Source: Photobacterium galatheae (GTDB lineage Bacteria > Pseudomonadota > Gammaproteobacteria > Enterobacterales > Vibrionaceae). Taken from it: a stretch of 64,000 bases of DNA. The stretch lies in the NCBI RefSeq assembly GCF_000695255.1, contig NZ_JMIB01000002.1, positions 1-64,000 of the forward strand, read 5' to 3'. Under the pieces are notes generated by a model. It made no database searches. It saw only the letters and a program-made list of their open reading frames with translations, and was not told the DNA's origin. The position numbers and the translations under genes are program-made. This document shows positions 42,891 to 51,882 of the stretch, piece after piece (within the stretch, counting starts at the first letter, position 1; each line of letters starts with the position of its first letter).

Positions 42891-43761
42891 GCTTCGGCCC
42901 TTCAATTGACGTACGAACCGACCACAACTCAGGGAAAAACTGTAAATCCAGCGCTTTAGTGAGATATTTCACCCCGGACGTCCCGCCCGTCCCACGGCGA
43001 TAGCCAATGATACGCTCCACCGTTTTCATGTGGCTGAAGCGCCATTTCTGGAAGTTGAATTCCATGTCCACCAGCTTTTCAGCCAGCTCGTACAAATCCC
43101 AGTATTCGTTGCTGTGGTTATAAATCTGAGCCCAGATACGCTCAACAGCTTCACAGGACTGATAAGGCTGCGAAAAGTCACGATGAAGATGAGAATCGGG
43201 CACGTCAAAACCGCGATCTTTCAGCAACTGCAGGGTGACATCGTAAATACTCGGCGCATGTAACACCGTTTTCAGGTGATCATAATATTTCGGATGAGCC
43301 CGATGCGCCTGAATCATGGCTTCGTTCTTGTTCCCCAGCAGAAATTCCAGCTCGCGGTACTGGTACGACTGAAACCCGGAACTCTGCCCCAGCTCATCGC
43401 GGAAGCTGGCATAATCGGCTGGCGTCATCGTCGCCAGTACTTCCCAGGCATTCAGCATCTGAGACTGAATCCGTGTGAGGCGACTCATCATCTTGAACGC
43501 CGGACGCAGCTTATCCTGACGAATGTTCTCAACCGCCGCATAGGCTTCGTGTAAACACAGTTTCATCCATAATTCTGAAACCTGATGGATGATGACAAAC
43601 AGCATTTCATCATGTTGTTCTGTGACCGGGTGCTGGCAGGATAACAACGGCGCCAGGGCAAGATACTGGCCGTAGCTCATGTCCTGATCCCAATGCACTT
43701 TCTCATTGGCCAGATCCACTTTCAGCTTTGGCGCGTCCTGTGCCTTATCCACTTCACTCAT
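42883..43761 (-). CDS. kynA: Tryptophan 2,3-dioxygenase
   Basis: A 292-residue haem enzyme that opens the indole ring of tryptophan. Family marks are MLFVIIHQVSELWMKLCLHE near residue 50, FQSYQYRELEFLLGNK in the middle, and RFSHMKTVERIIGYRRGTGG near the C-terminus, which holds the proximal haem histidine. First gene of kynABU. A divergent LysR-type gene starts 116 bases upstream and is the probable regulator. Confidence 0.95.
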   Translation of the reverse strand: MSEVDKAQDAPKLKVDLANEKVHWDQDMSYGQYLALAPLLSCQHPVTEQHDEMLFVIIHQVSELWMKLCLHEAYAAVENIRQDKLRPAFKMMSRLTRIQSQMLNAWEVLATMTPADYASFRDELGQSSGFQSYQYRELEFLLGNKNEAMIQAHRAHPKYYDHLKTVLHAPSIYDVTLQLLKDRGFDVPDSHLHRDFSQPYQSCEAVERIWAQIYNHSNEYWDLYELAEKLVDMEFNFQKWRFSHMKTVERIIGYRRGTGGTSGVKYLTKALDLQFFPELWSVRTSIEGPKHD

Positions 43762-43877
43762 AGCATATGTCCTTATTCTCAGAGGTCACTTAACCTTTCA
43801 TTAACAAGTTTACGAAACGCTTTTTTACCTGTAAATTTCATAAAATATTTAAAATCCATTCATTTTTTTCATACTTT

Positions 43878-44783
43878 ATGGCAACGAAGATCAGTACCCG
43901 TCACTTACAAATGGTGATGGCGGTGGCGAAAGCAGGCAGTGTGTCAGAAGCCGCCAGCGAAATCGGACTCACTCAGTCGGCGCTCAGCCATCGTATCCGC
44001 GAAGCAGAAAGGCTGCTGAATACCGAACTGTTTTACCGGCAACATAAAAAACTGATTCCAACAAGTGCCGGACAGCGGCTGCTGTTATCCGCATCCGTCG
44101 TACTCAGTGAACTGGAACGAGCTGAAAATGATATCGACAAGTTATCGGTCGGAATTGAACATGTCATTCGAGTTGGCAATGAAGTGTTCGGGGGATATCA
44201 CTGGTTGCCCCCTTTTATTCAACAGTTTAGCGAAGCTTATCCGAGCTATGCCGTCGAAATTATTCCGGATGTGTCGCTCGACCCATTTACGGCGTTACGC
44301 AATGGCACAATCGATCTTGCGATTGTCTCAGGTACAGTGACCCAAACCGGATTTCGTGCATTCAAGCTGTTCCGGGACGAAATGGTCGCCGTCTTGCCCA
44401 GCGAACACCCGGATGTCGGGAAAGCCTGGCTCACCCCGCAAGATATCGCCGCAAACACTTACATCACCTACCATACGACGCCCGCACCGGGCCGTGAGTA
44501 TGAACAGTTATTCAGCCCAAACCACCTGCTGCCGCCGAAAGTCATTCGTGCCGGCGTGACAGAAGCTGTCGTAGAATTTGTCAGAACGGGGACAGGCATT
44601 ACCATCATGCCCAGTTGGATTGTGAAGCCTTATCTGAAGGGGGGCGGTTTAAAGACGGTGAAAGTGACCCAGCAGGGTCTTTACATCCATTGGCAAGCTC
44701 TGGTCCGAAAAGATGAACGTTCAGACTCACCTATTGTGACTTTTGCCAAAGCGCTGAAGAAAACTGATCTGCAAGCGTTGTAG
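43878..44783 (+). CDS. LysR-type regulator, probably of kynABU
   Basis: A 301-residue LTTR with an N-terminal winged HTH (TRHLQMVMAVAKAGSVSEAASEIGLTQSALSHRI) and an effector-binding domain from about 90 (VIRVGNEVFGGYHWLPPFI...). It is divergent from kynA across 116 AT-rich bases, the classic LysR arrangement, so it probably controls kynABU with tryptophan or kynurenine as the cue. No clear T-N11-A dyad could be fixed by eye. Its 3' end overlaps the convergent GNAT gene by 53 bases. Confidence 0.85.
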   Translation: MATKISTRHLQMVMAVAKAGSVSEAASEIGLTQSALSHRIREAERLLNTELFYRQHKKLIPTSAGQRLLLSASVVLSELERAENDIDKLSVGIEHVIRVGNEVFGGYHWLPPFIQQFSEAYPSYAVEIIPDVSLDPFTALRNGTIDLAIVSGTVTQTGFRAFKLFRDEMVAVLPSEHPDVGKAWLTPQDIAANTYITYHTTPAPGREYEQLFSPNHLLPPKVIRAGVTEAVVEFVRTGTGITIMPSWIVKPYLKGGGLKTVKVTQQGLYIHWQALVRKDERSDSPIVTFAKALKKTDLQAL

Positions 44784-45231
44784 TCTCTGGCAACACAAAC
44801 GACAGTGACTGATAGCGCAGACCTGCAAGTTCAGCAGGCCTGCCATCTTTCTGAAACCCCAGCGATTCATAGAAAGAGACCGCATTCAGCGAGGCTCGCA
44901 CCGTCAGCTCAGCATCACGGCAATGGGGCAACAACGATTGCAACAAACATCGGGCAATCCCCTGTCCCTGCCATTCAGGCAACACAAACAGCATCGACAA
45001 ATGAGCGCCCTGTTTCAGCTCGGCCATACCGGTAATGACATCCTGCACTTCATCCACCAGCATCAGATTATCTTCCTGAAGACGAAGCAACAGGGCTTCT
45101 TTTGACGCAACCTTGAAAAAGGTCTGAACCCCTGCCGGGCGTAAGCTGGCTGCAACGGAAGCCATAAACGATGCTTTCACCAATGCCTCAACCTGTTCGA
45201 CATCATCTGCTGTCATCCGTCTGACGGTCAT
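44731..45231 (-). CDS. GNAT-family N-acetyltransferase
   Basis: A 166-residue acetyl-CoA-dependent acetyltransferase. Motif A is FVLPEWQGQGIARCLLQSL, with the AVSFYESLGFQKDG end typical of the fold. ATG 45231 has AAGGGG nine bases upstream; a TTG start six codons earlier is possible. The last 53 bases overlap the 3' end of the LysR gene on the other strand. Likely last gene of a minus-strand run of four small enzymes (GNAT, VOC, Nudix, GNAT). Substrate unknown. Confidence 0.8.
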   Translation of the reverse strand: MTVRRMTADDVEQVEALVKASFMASVAASLRPAGVQTFFKVASKEALLLRLQEDNLMLVDEVQDVITGMAELKQGAHLSMLFVLPEWQGQGIARCLLQSLLPHCRDAELTVRASLNAVSFYESLGFQKDGRPAELAGLRYQSLSFVLPETTTLADQFSSALWQKSQ

Positions 45232-45263
45232 CTGCTGGTTCCCCTTCAATTAAACTCAAGTGC

Positions 45264-45707
45264 TTATTTTGTTTCAGTATCCTGCGTTTCTGGAACAGCA
45301 CCATTCAGCATTGGCAAAATCACCCGGCGATATTCTGCCAGCGCGATGTTATCTGCGGCAATGGTGGCCGGCGTGGTTTCATGTAACGACGTCCAGATCA
45401 CCGCTTCTGCCTCTTGCGCCGTGATCTCTCCGGCCCATTCAGTCACCACGTAATAATGCAATCGCTGCAATTCCAGCGTTGGATGATACAACGTACACAA
45501 TGGAAAATAGCGGACAGGCGTGACAGTCAGCTCTTCTTCAACTTCACGGAGTAAAGCCTGTTCCAGCGTTTCACCGGCTTCGACGTGCCCGCCGGGAATC
45601 GCCATTAACCCCGGATCAACCGCTTTGGTGAGCTTCCGTTTTTCCAGCAGTATCTCTTCACCGCGAATCAGCATAAAAGACACACAGTCATGAACATCTT
45701 GCATCAT
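45264..45707 (-). CDS. Nudix hydrolase
   Basis: A protein of about 147 residues. The Nudix box GGHVEAGETLEQALLREVEEEL is complete except that the glycine after it is Thr. The family cleaves nucleoside diphosphates linked to another group, and this subgroup often has an unknown substrate. The ATG pair at 45707/45704 overlaps the stop of the VOC gene (CATGATG), so it is translationally coupled. Confidence 0.8.
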   Translation of the reverse strand: MMQDVHDCVSFMLIRGEEILLEKRKLTKAVDPGLMAIPGGHVEAGETLEQALLREVEEELTVTPVRYFPLCTLYHPTLELQRLHYYVVTEWAGEITAQEAEAVIWTSLHETTPATIAADNIALAEYRRVILPMLNGAVPETQDTETK

Positions 45708-46147
45708 GGTTGCGTTCTGCCTCGTGTTGCCATCGGGTGATCCGGATTCAGTTGTAGCAAGTCCCACTGATTACCATATAAATCTTCAAACACAGCAACT
45801 GTGCCATATTCCTGCTCACTCGGCGGACGGACAAAACGGATGCCCTCAGCGACCATACGTTCATAGTCCCGCCAGAAATCATCTGTGTTCAGAAACAGGA
45901 ACACACGACCACCGGTCTGGTTTCCGATATGTTCCTCTTGTGCCGGATCGGATGCCCGGGCCAACAACAAGGTCACACCATTGGAACCCGGGGGCGAAAC
46001 CACGACCCAGCGCTTATTCTGTTCAGGTTGCTGCCCCTGCTGAAAGCTGTCCTCTATCAGCTCAAATTTCAGCTTATTCACATAAAAATCAATCGCTTCA
46101 TCGTAGTCTTTCACCAACAATGCAACGTGAACAATGGCTTGTTTCAT
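45704..46147 (-). CDS. VOC-family (glyoxalase/bleomycin-resistance fold) protein
   Basis: A 147-residue protein of two beta-alpha-beta-beta-beta modules: VHVALLVKDYDEAIDFYVNKL at the start and AVFEDLYGNQWDLLQL at the end, with His7 and a C-terminal Glu/Asp-Leu pair as candidate metal ligands. Substrate unknown. Overlaps the Nudix gene, with a 32-base gap from the GNAT gene upstream. Confidence 0.8.
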   Translation of the reverse strand: MKQAIVHVALLVKDYDEAIDFYVNKLKFELIEDSFQQGQQPEQNKRWVVVSPPGSNGVTLLLARASDPAQEEHIGNQTGGRVFLFLNTDDFWRDYERMVAEGIRFVRPPSEQEYGTVAVFEDLYGNQWDLLQLNPDHPMATRGRTQP

Positions 46148-46179
46148 CCCTTCAACCTTCCGTTCTCCGGATAAAAAGT

Positions 46180-46656
46180 TCAGACATTCTGATTGTCTGA
46201 AGCATTAAAAGAATACATCCGAACTTCATCACGAGCGAACCAGCCCAGACGTTCATAAAAACGCTGCGCGGCGACATTCTCGCAGAATACAAAAAGATGC
46301 GTTTTCGCGATACCCACGGCTGCCAGTCCTTCCACAGCCTTCTCAATCAGCATTTGCCCGATGCCTTGCGAACGGTGCGATTCTGCGACAGCCAGATGTT
46401 GCAGATATCCCCTGCGTCCGTCAGTCCCTGCCAGCACAGTGCCGACAACCCTGCCATGTTGCTCTGCGACAAAACTGGTGCCCGGATTCCGGGCCAGATA
46501 AGCTGCAATACTTTCCGGTGAATCCGCATCCCGCAGCGATAACCCTTCCGATTCGGCCCAGATTTCCGTCACAGCCGGGTAATCATCCATCGTCATCTCA
46601 CGAAGGCGAACCGTCTCTGATACCCAGGGTTGTATCACTTCCATACATCGGCCCAT
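46180..46656 (-). CDS. GNAT-family N-acetyltransferase
   Basis: A protein of about 158 residues. Motif A is LAVAESHRSQGIGQMLIEKAV, and VAAQRFYERLGWF closes the fold. The open frame extends 31 codons further upstream into pseudogene debris, so ATG 46656 (GGAAG upstream) or ATG 46644 is preferred. Probably the first gene of the four-gene run ending at 44731. Confidence 0.75.
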   Translation of the reverse strand: MGRCMEVIQPWVSETVRLREMTMDDYPAVTEIWAESEGLSLRDADSPESIAAYLARNPGTSFVAEQHGRVVGTVLAGTDGRRGYLQHLAVAESHRSQGIGQMLIEKAVEGLAAVGIAKTHLFVFCENVAAQRFYERLGWFARDEVRMYSFNASDNQNV

Positions 46657-46690
46657 CCTTGTTTCTCTTCCATAGTTTCTTTTCTGTCGT

Positions 46691-46880
46691 TCATGCTTGT
46701 CCAGAGCGATACACAGAACCACCCACCCACAACCTTTCATCTTCCGCATGCAAATGAATCAGGTTGTCATAATCGGGGTAGCCCATATGAACCGCTTGGG
46801 GTGAATCCAGCAACATCCGACACCGCCATCGCATTTCCGCCCCGATCAGCACTTTGACCAAAAACCTGATAAATTTCCAT
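46691..46880 (-). pseudogene. Gene remnant, possibly PhzF-like N-terminus
   Basis: The minus strand starts MEIYQVFGQSADRGGNAMAV, then loses coding character. A second frame in the same stretch continues as CRMLLDSPQAVHMGYPDYDN and ends at 46691. The start resembles the GGNPAAV-type opening of PhzF-family proteins, but the match is weak. Best read as a frameshifted fragment. Confidence 0.3.
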
Positions 46881-46883
46881 CGG

Positions 46884-47106
46884 TTACTCTAAATAAGGTT
46901 CAATCACAGACAGGCAATGATTCACCGTGTCTTCTTTCTCGCCCACAGGGGCAACGTAATGCATCGCACTTTTTGCAAACGAAACACCCGCAGTTTTTGC
47001 AATCAGCCACATTGAAAGATACTGAGAAGCCAGACATCCCCCTGCGGTCGCAATCGACTGGCTGGCATGAGATTGTTGCTCAAGAATCTGAGGATAGCGA
47101 TTTCAC
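46884..47106 (-). pseudogene. C-terminal fragment of a DJ-1/PfpI-like protein
   Basis: The minus strand reads YPQILEQQSHASQSIATAGG followed by CLASQYLSMWLIAKTAGV and HYVAPVGEKEDTVNHCLSVI, then TAA at 46884. This matches the style of the C-terminal third of DJ-1/PfpI (class I glutamine amidotransferase-like) proteins. There is no start, and the preceding bases to 47127 do not continue the fold. An N-terminally deleted remnant. Confidence 0.5.
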
Positions 47107-47127
47107 AGCATAGTCATTTACGCTTAT

Positions 47128-47706
47128 CTATCGTCCTTGCGGTAGCACAACCTTCAGTTGAGGCCAGTGCTTGAGCCACTGTTTCTCTTCCACCCTTGTC
47201 TGAAATGTGGCCAACGGACGACGAGTATTGTGCGTCAGGTGCCCTGCAAACAAAGAAGCCAGACCAAAACCCGCGATAATTTCCAGATCACCGGCGACAC
47301 AACGAGCCGCAACGGCCGTCTCACATTCAACCCAATGACGAATGGCATCCAGCGTGCTGGTATACGGCTGATCGCCATTTCGAGTGTGCATCAGCGCCTG
47401 ATTGCGAACCTGCCAAACTACAAACGGATAATCACGGTTCAACTGTGCTTCAATTTGCCAGGCATTTTCCTGTGTCTGCTCAGACCGGTCGAAATAAACC
47501 ACATCGACATCATTGAGCGGCGTCTGCTGGGTAAAGTCATGTAAGTGATCCCACACCAGATTACGAACAAACCCGGCACCGATATACCCTTGCGGCAAAT
47601 TCAGCGATTCAACAACAGCGAGCACTGACATGCGCTGGGCATCCTGTCGCAGCCACTGCGACAGTCTGTCTGCCAGTTCAGCTTCCCGGTTCATCACCTG
47701 ATTCAT
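47128..47706 (-). CDS. Nucleotidyltransferase-fold family protein
   Basis: A 192-residue protein. GAGFVRNLVWDHLH followed by LNDVDVVYFD gives the G-(x)-R and D-x-D pattern of a nucleotidyltransferase fold, as in the conserved bacterial family of small NTase-like proteins that I recall as DUF925. The C-terminus ends with THNTRRP and KQWLKHWP. The start overlaps the stop of the upstream gene by four bases (ATGA). Substrate unknown. Confidence 0.75.
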   Translation of the reverse strand: MNQVMNREAELADRLSQWLRQDAQRMSVLAVVESLNLPQGYIGAGFVRNLVWDHLHDFTQQTPLNDVDVVYFDRSEQTQENAWQIEAQLNRDYPFVVWQVRNQALMHTRNGDQPYTSTLDAIRHWVECETAVAARCVAGDLEIIAGFGLASLFAGHLTHNTRRPLATFQTRVEEKQWLKHWPQLKVVLPQGR

Positions 47707-48275
47707 TTGTTCACAATTTCCGGCTGGACCTTCGGCTGACCATCGCGACTGAAAAACGGATTCGGGTGGCCTTTGCCCGTCAGCTTCCAGCCCAGAATTT
47801 TCAGCATGATCCGGATCATCATTGGCCAGACCCGATTGGTTCGCAGAATTTCTTCCGGTAAAACAGGATCGGCATGTTGCGGGTAAGCATGGGCACGAAT
47901 CGGCCCCAGGTGCGCTTCGGTTCTGTCTTCAGGCACAATCGCGGTTTCAATCAGCCCAACAAAAGGGAATCCGGGTTTCAGGGTATTTGCAAGTGGCGTC
48001 TGGCAGCAGCCGGCATACCAGCGATAGAGTCCTTTAGGCGTCAGACGCAGACAGCGAATCTGTTCTGCCCCTTTTGTCCATTGCACGCTGGAAGGACTGA
48101 CCTGAAAAATCGCGGTACCGCGATGGGCGGTTAAAATCCGTGCCGGCTGTAACTGTTCGGCAAATGCCTGACAATCTTTGCAATAACACACCACACGATT
48201 ACCGGACGATGGTGCAGGCACCTGTGCCGTGCCCTGAACTTTGCCGCATTCACAAGCCAGATGTATTGTTGCCAT
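47703..48275 (-). CDS. DUF6151-like cysteine-rich protein (Mss4/GFA-type fold)
   Basis: A 190-residue protein with CECGKVQG and CYCKDCQAF in its first 45 residues and WYAGCCQTPLANT near 100, the cysteine layout of GFA/Mss4-like zinc folds. I recall the set as DUF6151. ATG 48275 has GGGAGAG upstream and is favoured over the frame's earlier start. Coupled to the NTase-fold gene. Function unknown. Confidence 0.75.
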   Translation of the reverse strand: MATIHLACECGKVQGTAQVPAPSSGNRVVCYCKDCQAFAEQLQPARILTAHRGTAIFQVSPSSVQWTKGAEQIRCLRLTPKGLYRWYAGCCQTPLANTLKPGFPFVGLIETAIVPEDRTEAHLGPIRAHAYPQHADPVLPEEILRTNRVWPMMIRIMLKILGWKLTGKGHPNPFFSRDGQPKVQPEIVNK

Positions 48276-48310
48276 ACCGCGCTCTCCCTGATGGATGATT
48301 TCTGAATACA

Positions 48311-48664
48311 CTATTGCGTTACGGGCAGATTCCCCTCAGCTCGCGTCGTACGCCTTTCAGAAGCGACTGCCAACTGTGCACGCAAATGTCTTGCATACTC
48401 TCTCAAACGTAACGCATTATTGGCAAACTTTTTGTTTCCGCAGGGAATACCTCGATAAGAAATTTCCGGACTGGAATAAATAGGCAGTATCTCATCAGCG
48501 TATGACATGATCGTTCCCTGACCACCGCATTGATAACCAAAAGCATAAAATTTGAATAAATGCTTTAAGTGCGACGGGATCGTTTCGATGACCTCATCCA
48601 GAGTCATTGCCGTCTGCGCTGAAAATGTGTCGATATCATGCCAAGCCGAAAACTCATATCGCAT
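48311..48664 (-). CDS. Hypothetical protein, about 117 aa
   Basis: A soluble protein starting MRYEFSAWHDIDTFSAQ; the middle has FKFYAFGYQCGGQGTIMSYA and the C-terminus is Arg-rich. No family recognised. The start is uncertain; an in-frame ATG 11 codons earlier gives an unusual Cys/His run. Lies 35 bases upstream of the DUF6151-like gene on the same strand. Confidence 0.4.
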   Translation of the reverse strand: MRYEFSAWHDIDTFSAQTAMTLDEVIETIPSHLKHLFKFYAFGYQCGGQGTIMSYADEILPIYSSPEISYRGIPCGNKKFANNALRLREYARHLRAQLAVASERRTTRAEGNLPVTQ

Positions 48665-48695
48665 CCGCCGCACATGATGACAACAGCATAGGCAC

Positions 48696-48719
48696 ATCGC
48701 TTCAGGTTACTGAAGCGAT
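48696..48719. other. Perfect hairpin between the efflux operon and downstream gene
   Basis: ATCGCTTCAG-GTTA-CTGAAGCGAT, 10-bp stem, 43 bases past the stop of the RND gene. There is no T-run on the minus strand after it, so it may be a weak terminator or an mRNA 3'-end stabiliser. Confidence 0.45.
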
Positions 48720-48762
48720 TGCTTCAAAAACATATGCACCCATTCCTTCTGGGCTCGGCTTC

Positions 48763-51700
48763 TCAGTTTTCCATTGCATTAACCGGAAGTGATTGTTTTA
48801 TCGCCTGATTTCTCCGGATATCCGCCAACACCCCATACAGACAAGGCACGACAAATAACACCAGAACACTGGCTGCCAGCAACCCAAAGGTAATACTGAT
48901 CACCAAGGGGATCATCACCTGCGCTTGCAGGCTGGTCTCAAACAGTAGCGGCAGCATTCCCGCGATGGTCGTCGTTGACGTCAGCAACATTGCCCTGAGC
49001 CGTTCCTCACTGGCTTTTCTTGCGGCGTCGTGCAGCGTCAGTCCCTCACCAGCATTGGCTTTCACGAATTCAACCAGCAGGATGGCATTATTCACTACAA
49101 TCCCGGCCAGCGACACAAACCCCACCAGACTGGGCATCGTCAGTGGATAACCCATCAACAGATGGCCGCCGATCACTCCGACCAGGGACAGTGGAATTGC
49201 CAGCATCACAATCAGCGGTTCGGCATAGCTCCTGAACTGGATACTCAGCAATATGAAAATTCCGACCAGTCCGGCCAGAAAACCGGAACGCAACGACATC
49301 TGAGTCACCTTGCTGTTTTGAATCTCGCCTTCCGCCGTCATGATGATGCCGGGAAAGCGGGTTCGCAGTGTGGGCAGAAATCTCTCGAAAGTATCTGCCA
49401 CGACCGCTTGGGCATTGGTGTGCTGTGTATGAATCGCGCCGAACACAGTCACAGTCTGCTGACCATTGATTCGGTTGATACGTGAATCATCCCGCTCAAA
49501 ATGAATGTCTGCGATGCTGGCTAGTGGAATCCGTGTTCCGGTGACCGGGTGAATGATGGGGAGATATTCCAGCGTTTCCAGACTGCTCGCTTTCCGGGTA
49601 TCCAGTTGAACGTTGATTTCAACTTCTTCCAGACCCCGGTAGATCTGATCCACCGCTTTGCCATAAAACGCCTGACGCAACTGGCTGGCGACTTGCGCTG
49701 TCTTCACTCCGGCTGCCAGTGCTTCAGGTTTCAGTGTCAGACGCAATTCTGGCCGTCCGGCCCGTAAATCATCAAAGACGTTATAAACGCCGTCATAGCC
49801 CTGAAGCCACTGCTGTAAGGCAAATGAAGCTTCAGACAAAGTGGCGGCATCACGCCCCTGCAAACGCAGTTCGATGGCTCTGCCTGCCGGACCAATCGCA
49901 GGTTCGGTGAAAATGACTTTCGACACCTGAGGCAAAGACGGTAAGGCGGCCATCCAGGCTGCTGTCAGAGTATCCACATCGGTTTTGCGCTGCTCTGCGG
50001 TGAGCAGATCGACACTGATCGTCGCCAGATGTGCGCCGGATTCGAAAGCATCCACATTTTTGCTGAAACTCACCGTGACTGCCTGTACCAAAGGCGAAAT
50101 TTCCTGCTGATTCAAAGGCTCAATGGCCTGATTCAGCGCGCTGAGCACGGTGTCGACGGCAGATTCGGTCTCTTCCAGTCGCGAACCGGCAGGTAAGATC
50201 AGCCTGGCTTCCAGCACATCGCCATCCATTTCCGGCAGCGCCTGAAACCTCAAATGGCCGCTGGCCAGCATCGCAACAGACAAAATAAATAATGCGACAC
50301 CGCCGCCAATCACGGCATAGCGGTACTCCATCGCCTTATGCACAGCTTCGCCTGTCGCACGCTGTAAACGACTAAATCCGCGATCAACTGCTTGTCTGAA
50401 CCGATTGTCTGTCTGTGGCTTTTCATGTGCCAGCGTATGATGTAGATGACTGGGTAAAATCAGAAATGCCTCAATCAGACTGACCGTAATTACAATCAGC
50501 AACACCGACGGAACCACCCGCAGGATTTGTCCGATATCGCCCTCAATCGACAGCAGTGCCCCGAAAATCAGCACCGTTGTCAAAAAAGAAGACAGAACAC
50601 CCCGGGCAACCATAGAGACACCATCGGTCACCGCAGACAGCGGCGGTTTCCCCTGCCGGGACTGCGCAGCAATACTCTCGGCAATCACAATGGCATCATC
50701 CATGAGAATTCCCAATGCCAGCAGCAGGGCGACGATACTCATCATGTTCAGGGTGATTCCCAGTGCGGATAAAAAGAAAAAGCTCGCCAGAAAACTCACC
50801 GGCAACCCGGCGACGACCCAGAGGGTATAACGCAGATTGAAAAACAGCAGCAGGCTGAAGAACACGAGCACAAGCCCCTGCCAGGCGTTATCGATCAGCA
50901 TGGTCAGGCGATCGACCACAATTGAAGTGTTGTCTTTGGTGAGCGTTAACTGCACGCTGTCCGGCAATTGTTCTCGTTCACTGGCGATGAAAGCCTCCAC
51001 TTCGGCCAGGACATTCAGGCTGTCAACCTTGGTATTTTTTGAGATATTCAGCAAAGCCACCGGTTTACCGTGAAACAGCGCATAGTCTTCCGGATGACTG
51101 AAGGTTTCTTCAATCGTTGCGATATCCCCGAGCTGAACCTGGCTACCGGTTCGTCCACTGAGAATTTGCAAGCGGGATAAACCATCCACCGTTACACGTT
51201 GATCGTCCACACTGAGATCATAAGTTTGATGACGGGTATCCAGTTCCCCCAGCGGTAAACTGAGATTCTGGGAGGCAATCGCCGAACTGATCGATTCCAG
51301 TGACAATCCGTAAAAGCGTAATTGCTCCGGATCCAGCGACACACGTAATTGCCGGGTTGAAAAACCTTCAATCCGAACCAGCGGAATACCCGGTTGCCTC
51401 AGCATCTTTTCTTTCAGTTGCTCAGCCAGTGCTTTGAGTTCAGTGCGGGTGAGCAGATCGGCTGTCACAGCGACGGTGACGACCGGACTCGTCCGTCCCA
51501 TTTCTTCAATGACAGGGGTTTCGGCTTCGTCCGGGAAACTATCGATACTATCCACCGCAGAGCGGATATCATCCTGAAATGTGGTGAAATTCTCACCTTC
51601 TACCATCGTCAGCGTCATCACGGCCAGACTGTTTCGGGCTTCGCACTGCACTTCGTCCATCCCAACAATGGCTTCGGTGGCTTCCTCTAATGGACGGCAG

Positions 51701-51882
51701 ATACCATTTTCCACTTCACGTGGACTCGCACCGGGATAAGGCACCGTGACGCGAACCGTATCCGTCGCAATTTTCGGAAAAGTTTCCCTGTGCAGGGTCG
51801 GCAAATAATACAGTCCGGCCAGAATGAACAGCGCCATCAGCAGGTTCGCCGCGGTCGGATGGCCCGCAAAAAAACGGATCAT
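48763..51882 (-). CDS. RND-family efflux pump permease
   Basis: A 1039-residue inner-membrane transporter with twelve helices and two large periplasmic loops. It opens with the HAE1-type HPTAANLLMALFILAGLYYL, has VPYPGASPREVE, the proton-relay aspartates in LALGILMDDAIVIAES (TM4), and the C-terminal repeat of the fold (GIVVNNAILLVEF). It pumps drugs or other amphiphiles with the membrane-fusion protein of the same operon. No outer-membrane channel gene is present, so TolC is probably shared. Its start overlaps the MFP stop by four bases. Confidence 0.92.
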   Translation of the reverse strand: MIRFFAGHPTAANLLMALFILAGLYYLPTLHRETFPKIATDTVRVTVPYPGASPREVENGICRPLEEATEAIVGMDEVQCEARNSLAVMTLTMVEGENFTTFQDDIRSAVDSIDSFPDEAETPVIEEMGRTSPVVTVAVTADLLTRTELKALAEQLKEKMLRQPGIPLVRIEGFSTRQLRVSLDPEQLRFYGLSLESISSAIASQNLSLPLGELDTRHQTYDLSVDDQRVTVDGLSRLQILSGRTGSQVQLGDIATIEETFSHPEDYALFHGKPVALLNISKNTKVDSLNVLAEVEAFIASEREQLPDSVQLTLTKDNTSIVVDRLTMLIDNAWQGLVLVFFSLLLFFNLRYTLWVVAGLPVSFLASFFFLSALGITLNMMSIVALLLALGILMDDAIVIAESIAAQSRQGKPPLSAVTDGVSMVARGVLSSFLTTVLIFGALLSIEGDIGQILRVVPSVLLIVITVSLIEAFLILPSHLHHTLAHEKPQTDNRFRQAVDRGFSRLQRATGEAVHKAMEYRYAVIGGGVALFILSVAMLASGHLRFQALPEMDGDVLEARLILPAGSRLEETESAVDTVLSALNQAIEPLNQQEISPLVQAVTVSFSKNVDAFESGAHLATISVDLLTAEQRKTDVDTLTAAWMAALPSLPQVSKVIFTEPAIGPAGRAIELRLQGRDAATLSEASFALQQWLQGYDGVYNVFDDLRAGRPELRLTLKPEALAAGVKTAQVASQLRQAFYGKAVDQIYRGLEEVEINVQLDTRKASSLETLEYLPIIHPVTGTRIPLASIADIHFERDDSRINRINGQQTVTVFGAIHTQHTNAQAVVADTFERFLPTLRTRFPGIIMTAEGEIQNSKVTQMSLRSGFLAGLVGIFILLSIQFRSYAEPLIVMLAIPLSLVGVIGGHLLMGYPLTMPSLVGFVSLAGIVVNNAILLVEFVKANAGEGLTLHDAARKASEERLRAMLLTSTTTIAGMLPLLFETSLQAQVMIPLVISITFGLLAASVLVLFVVPCLYGVLADIRRNQAIKQSLPVNAMEN

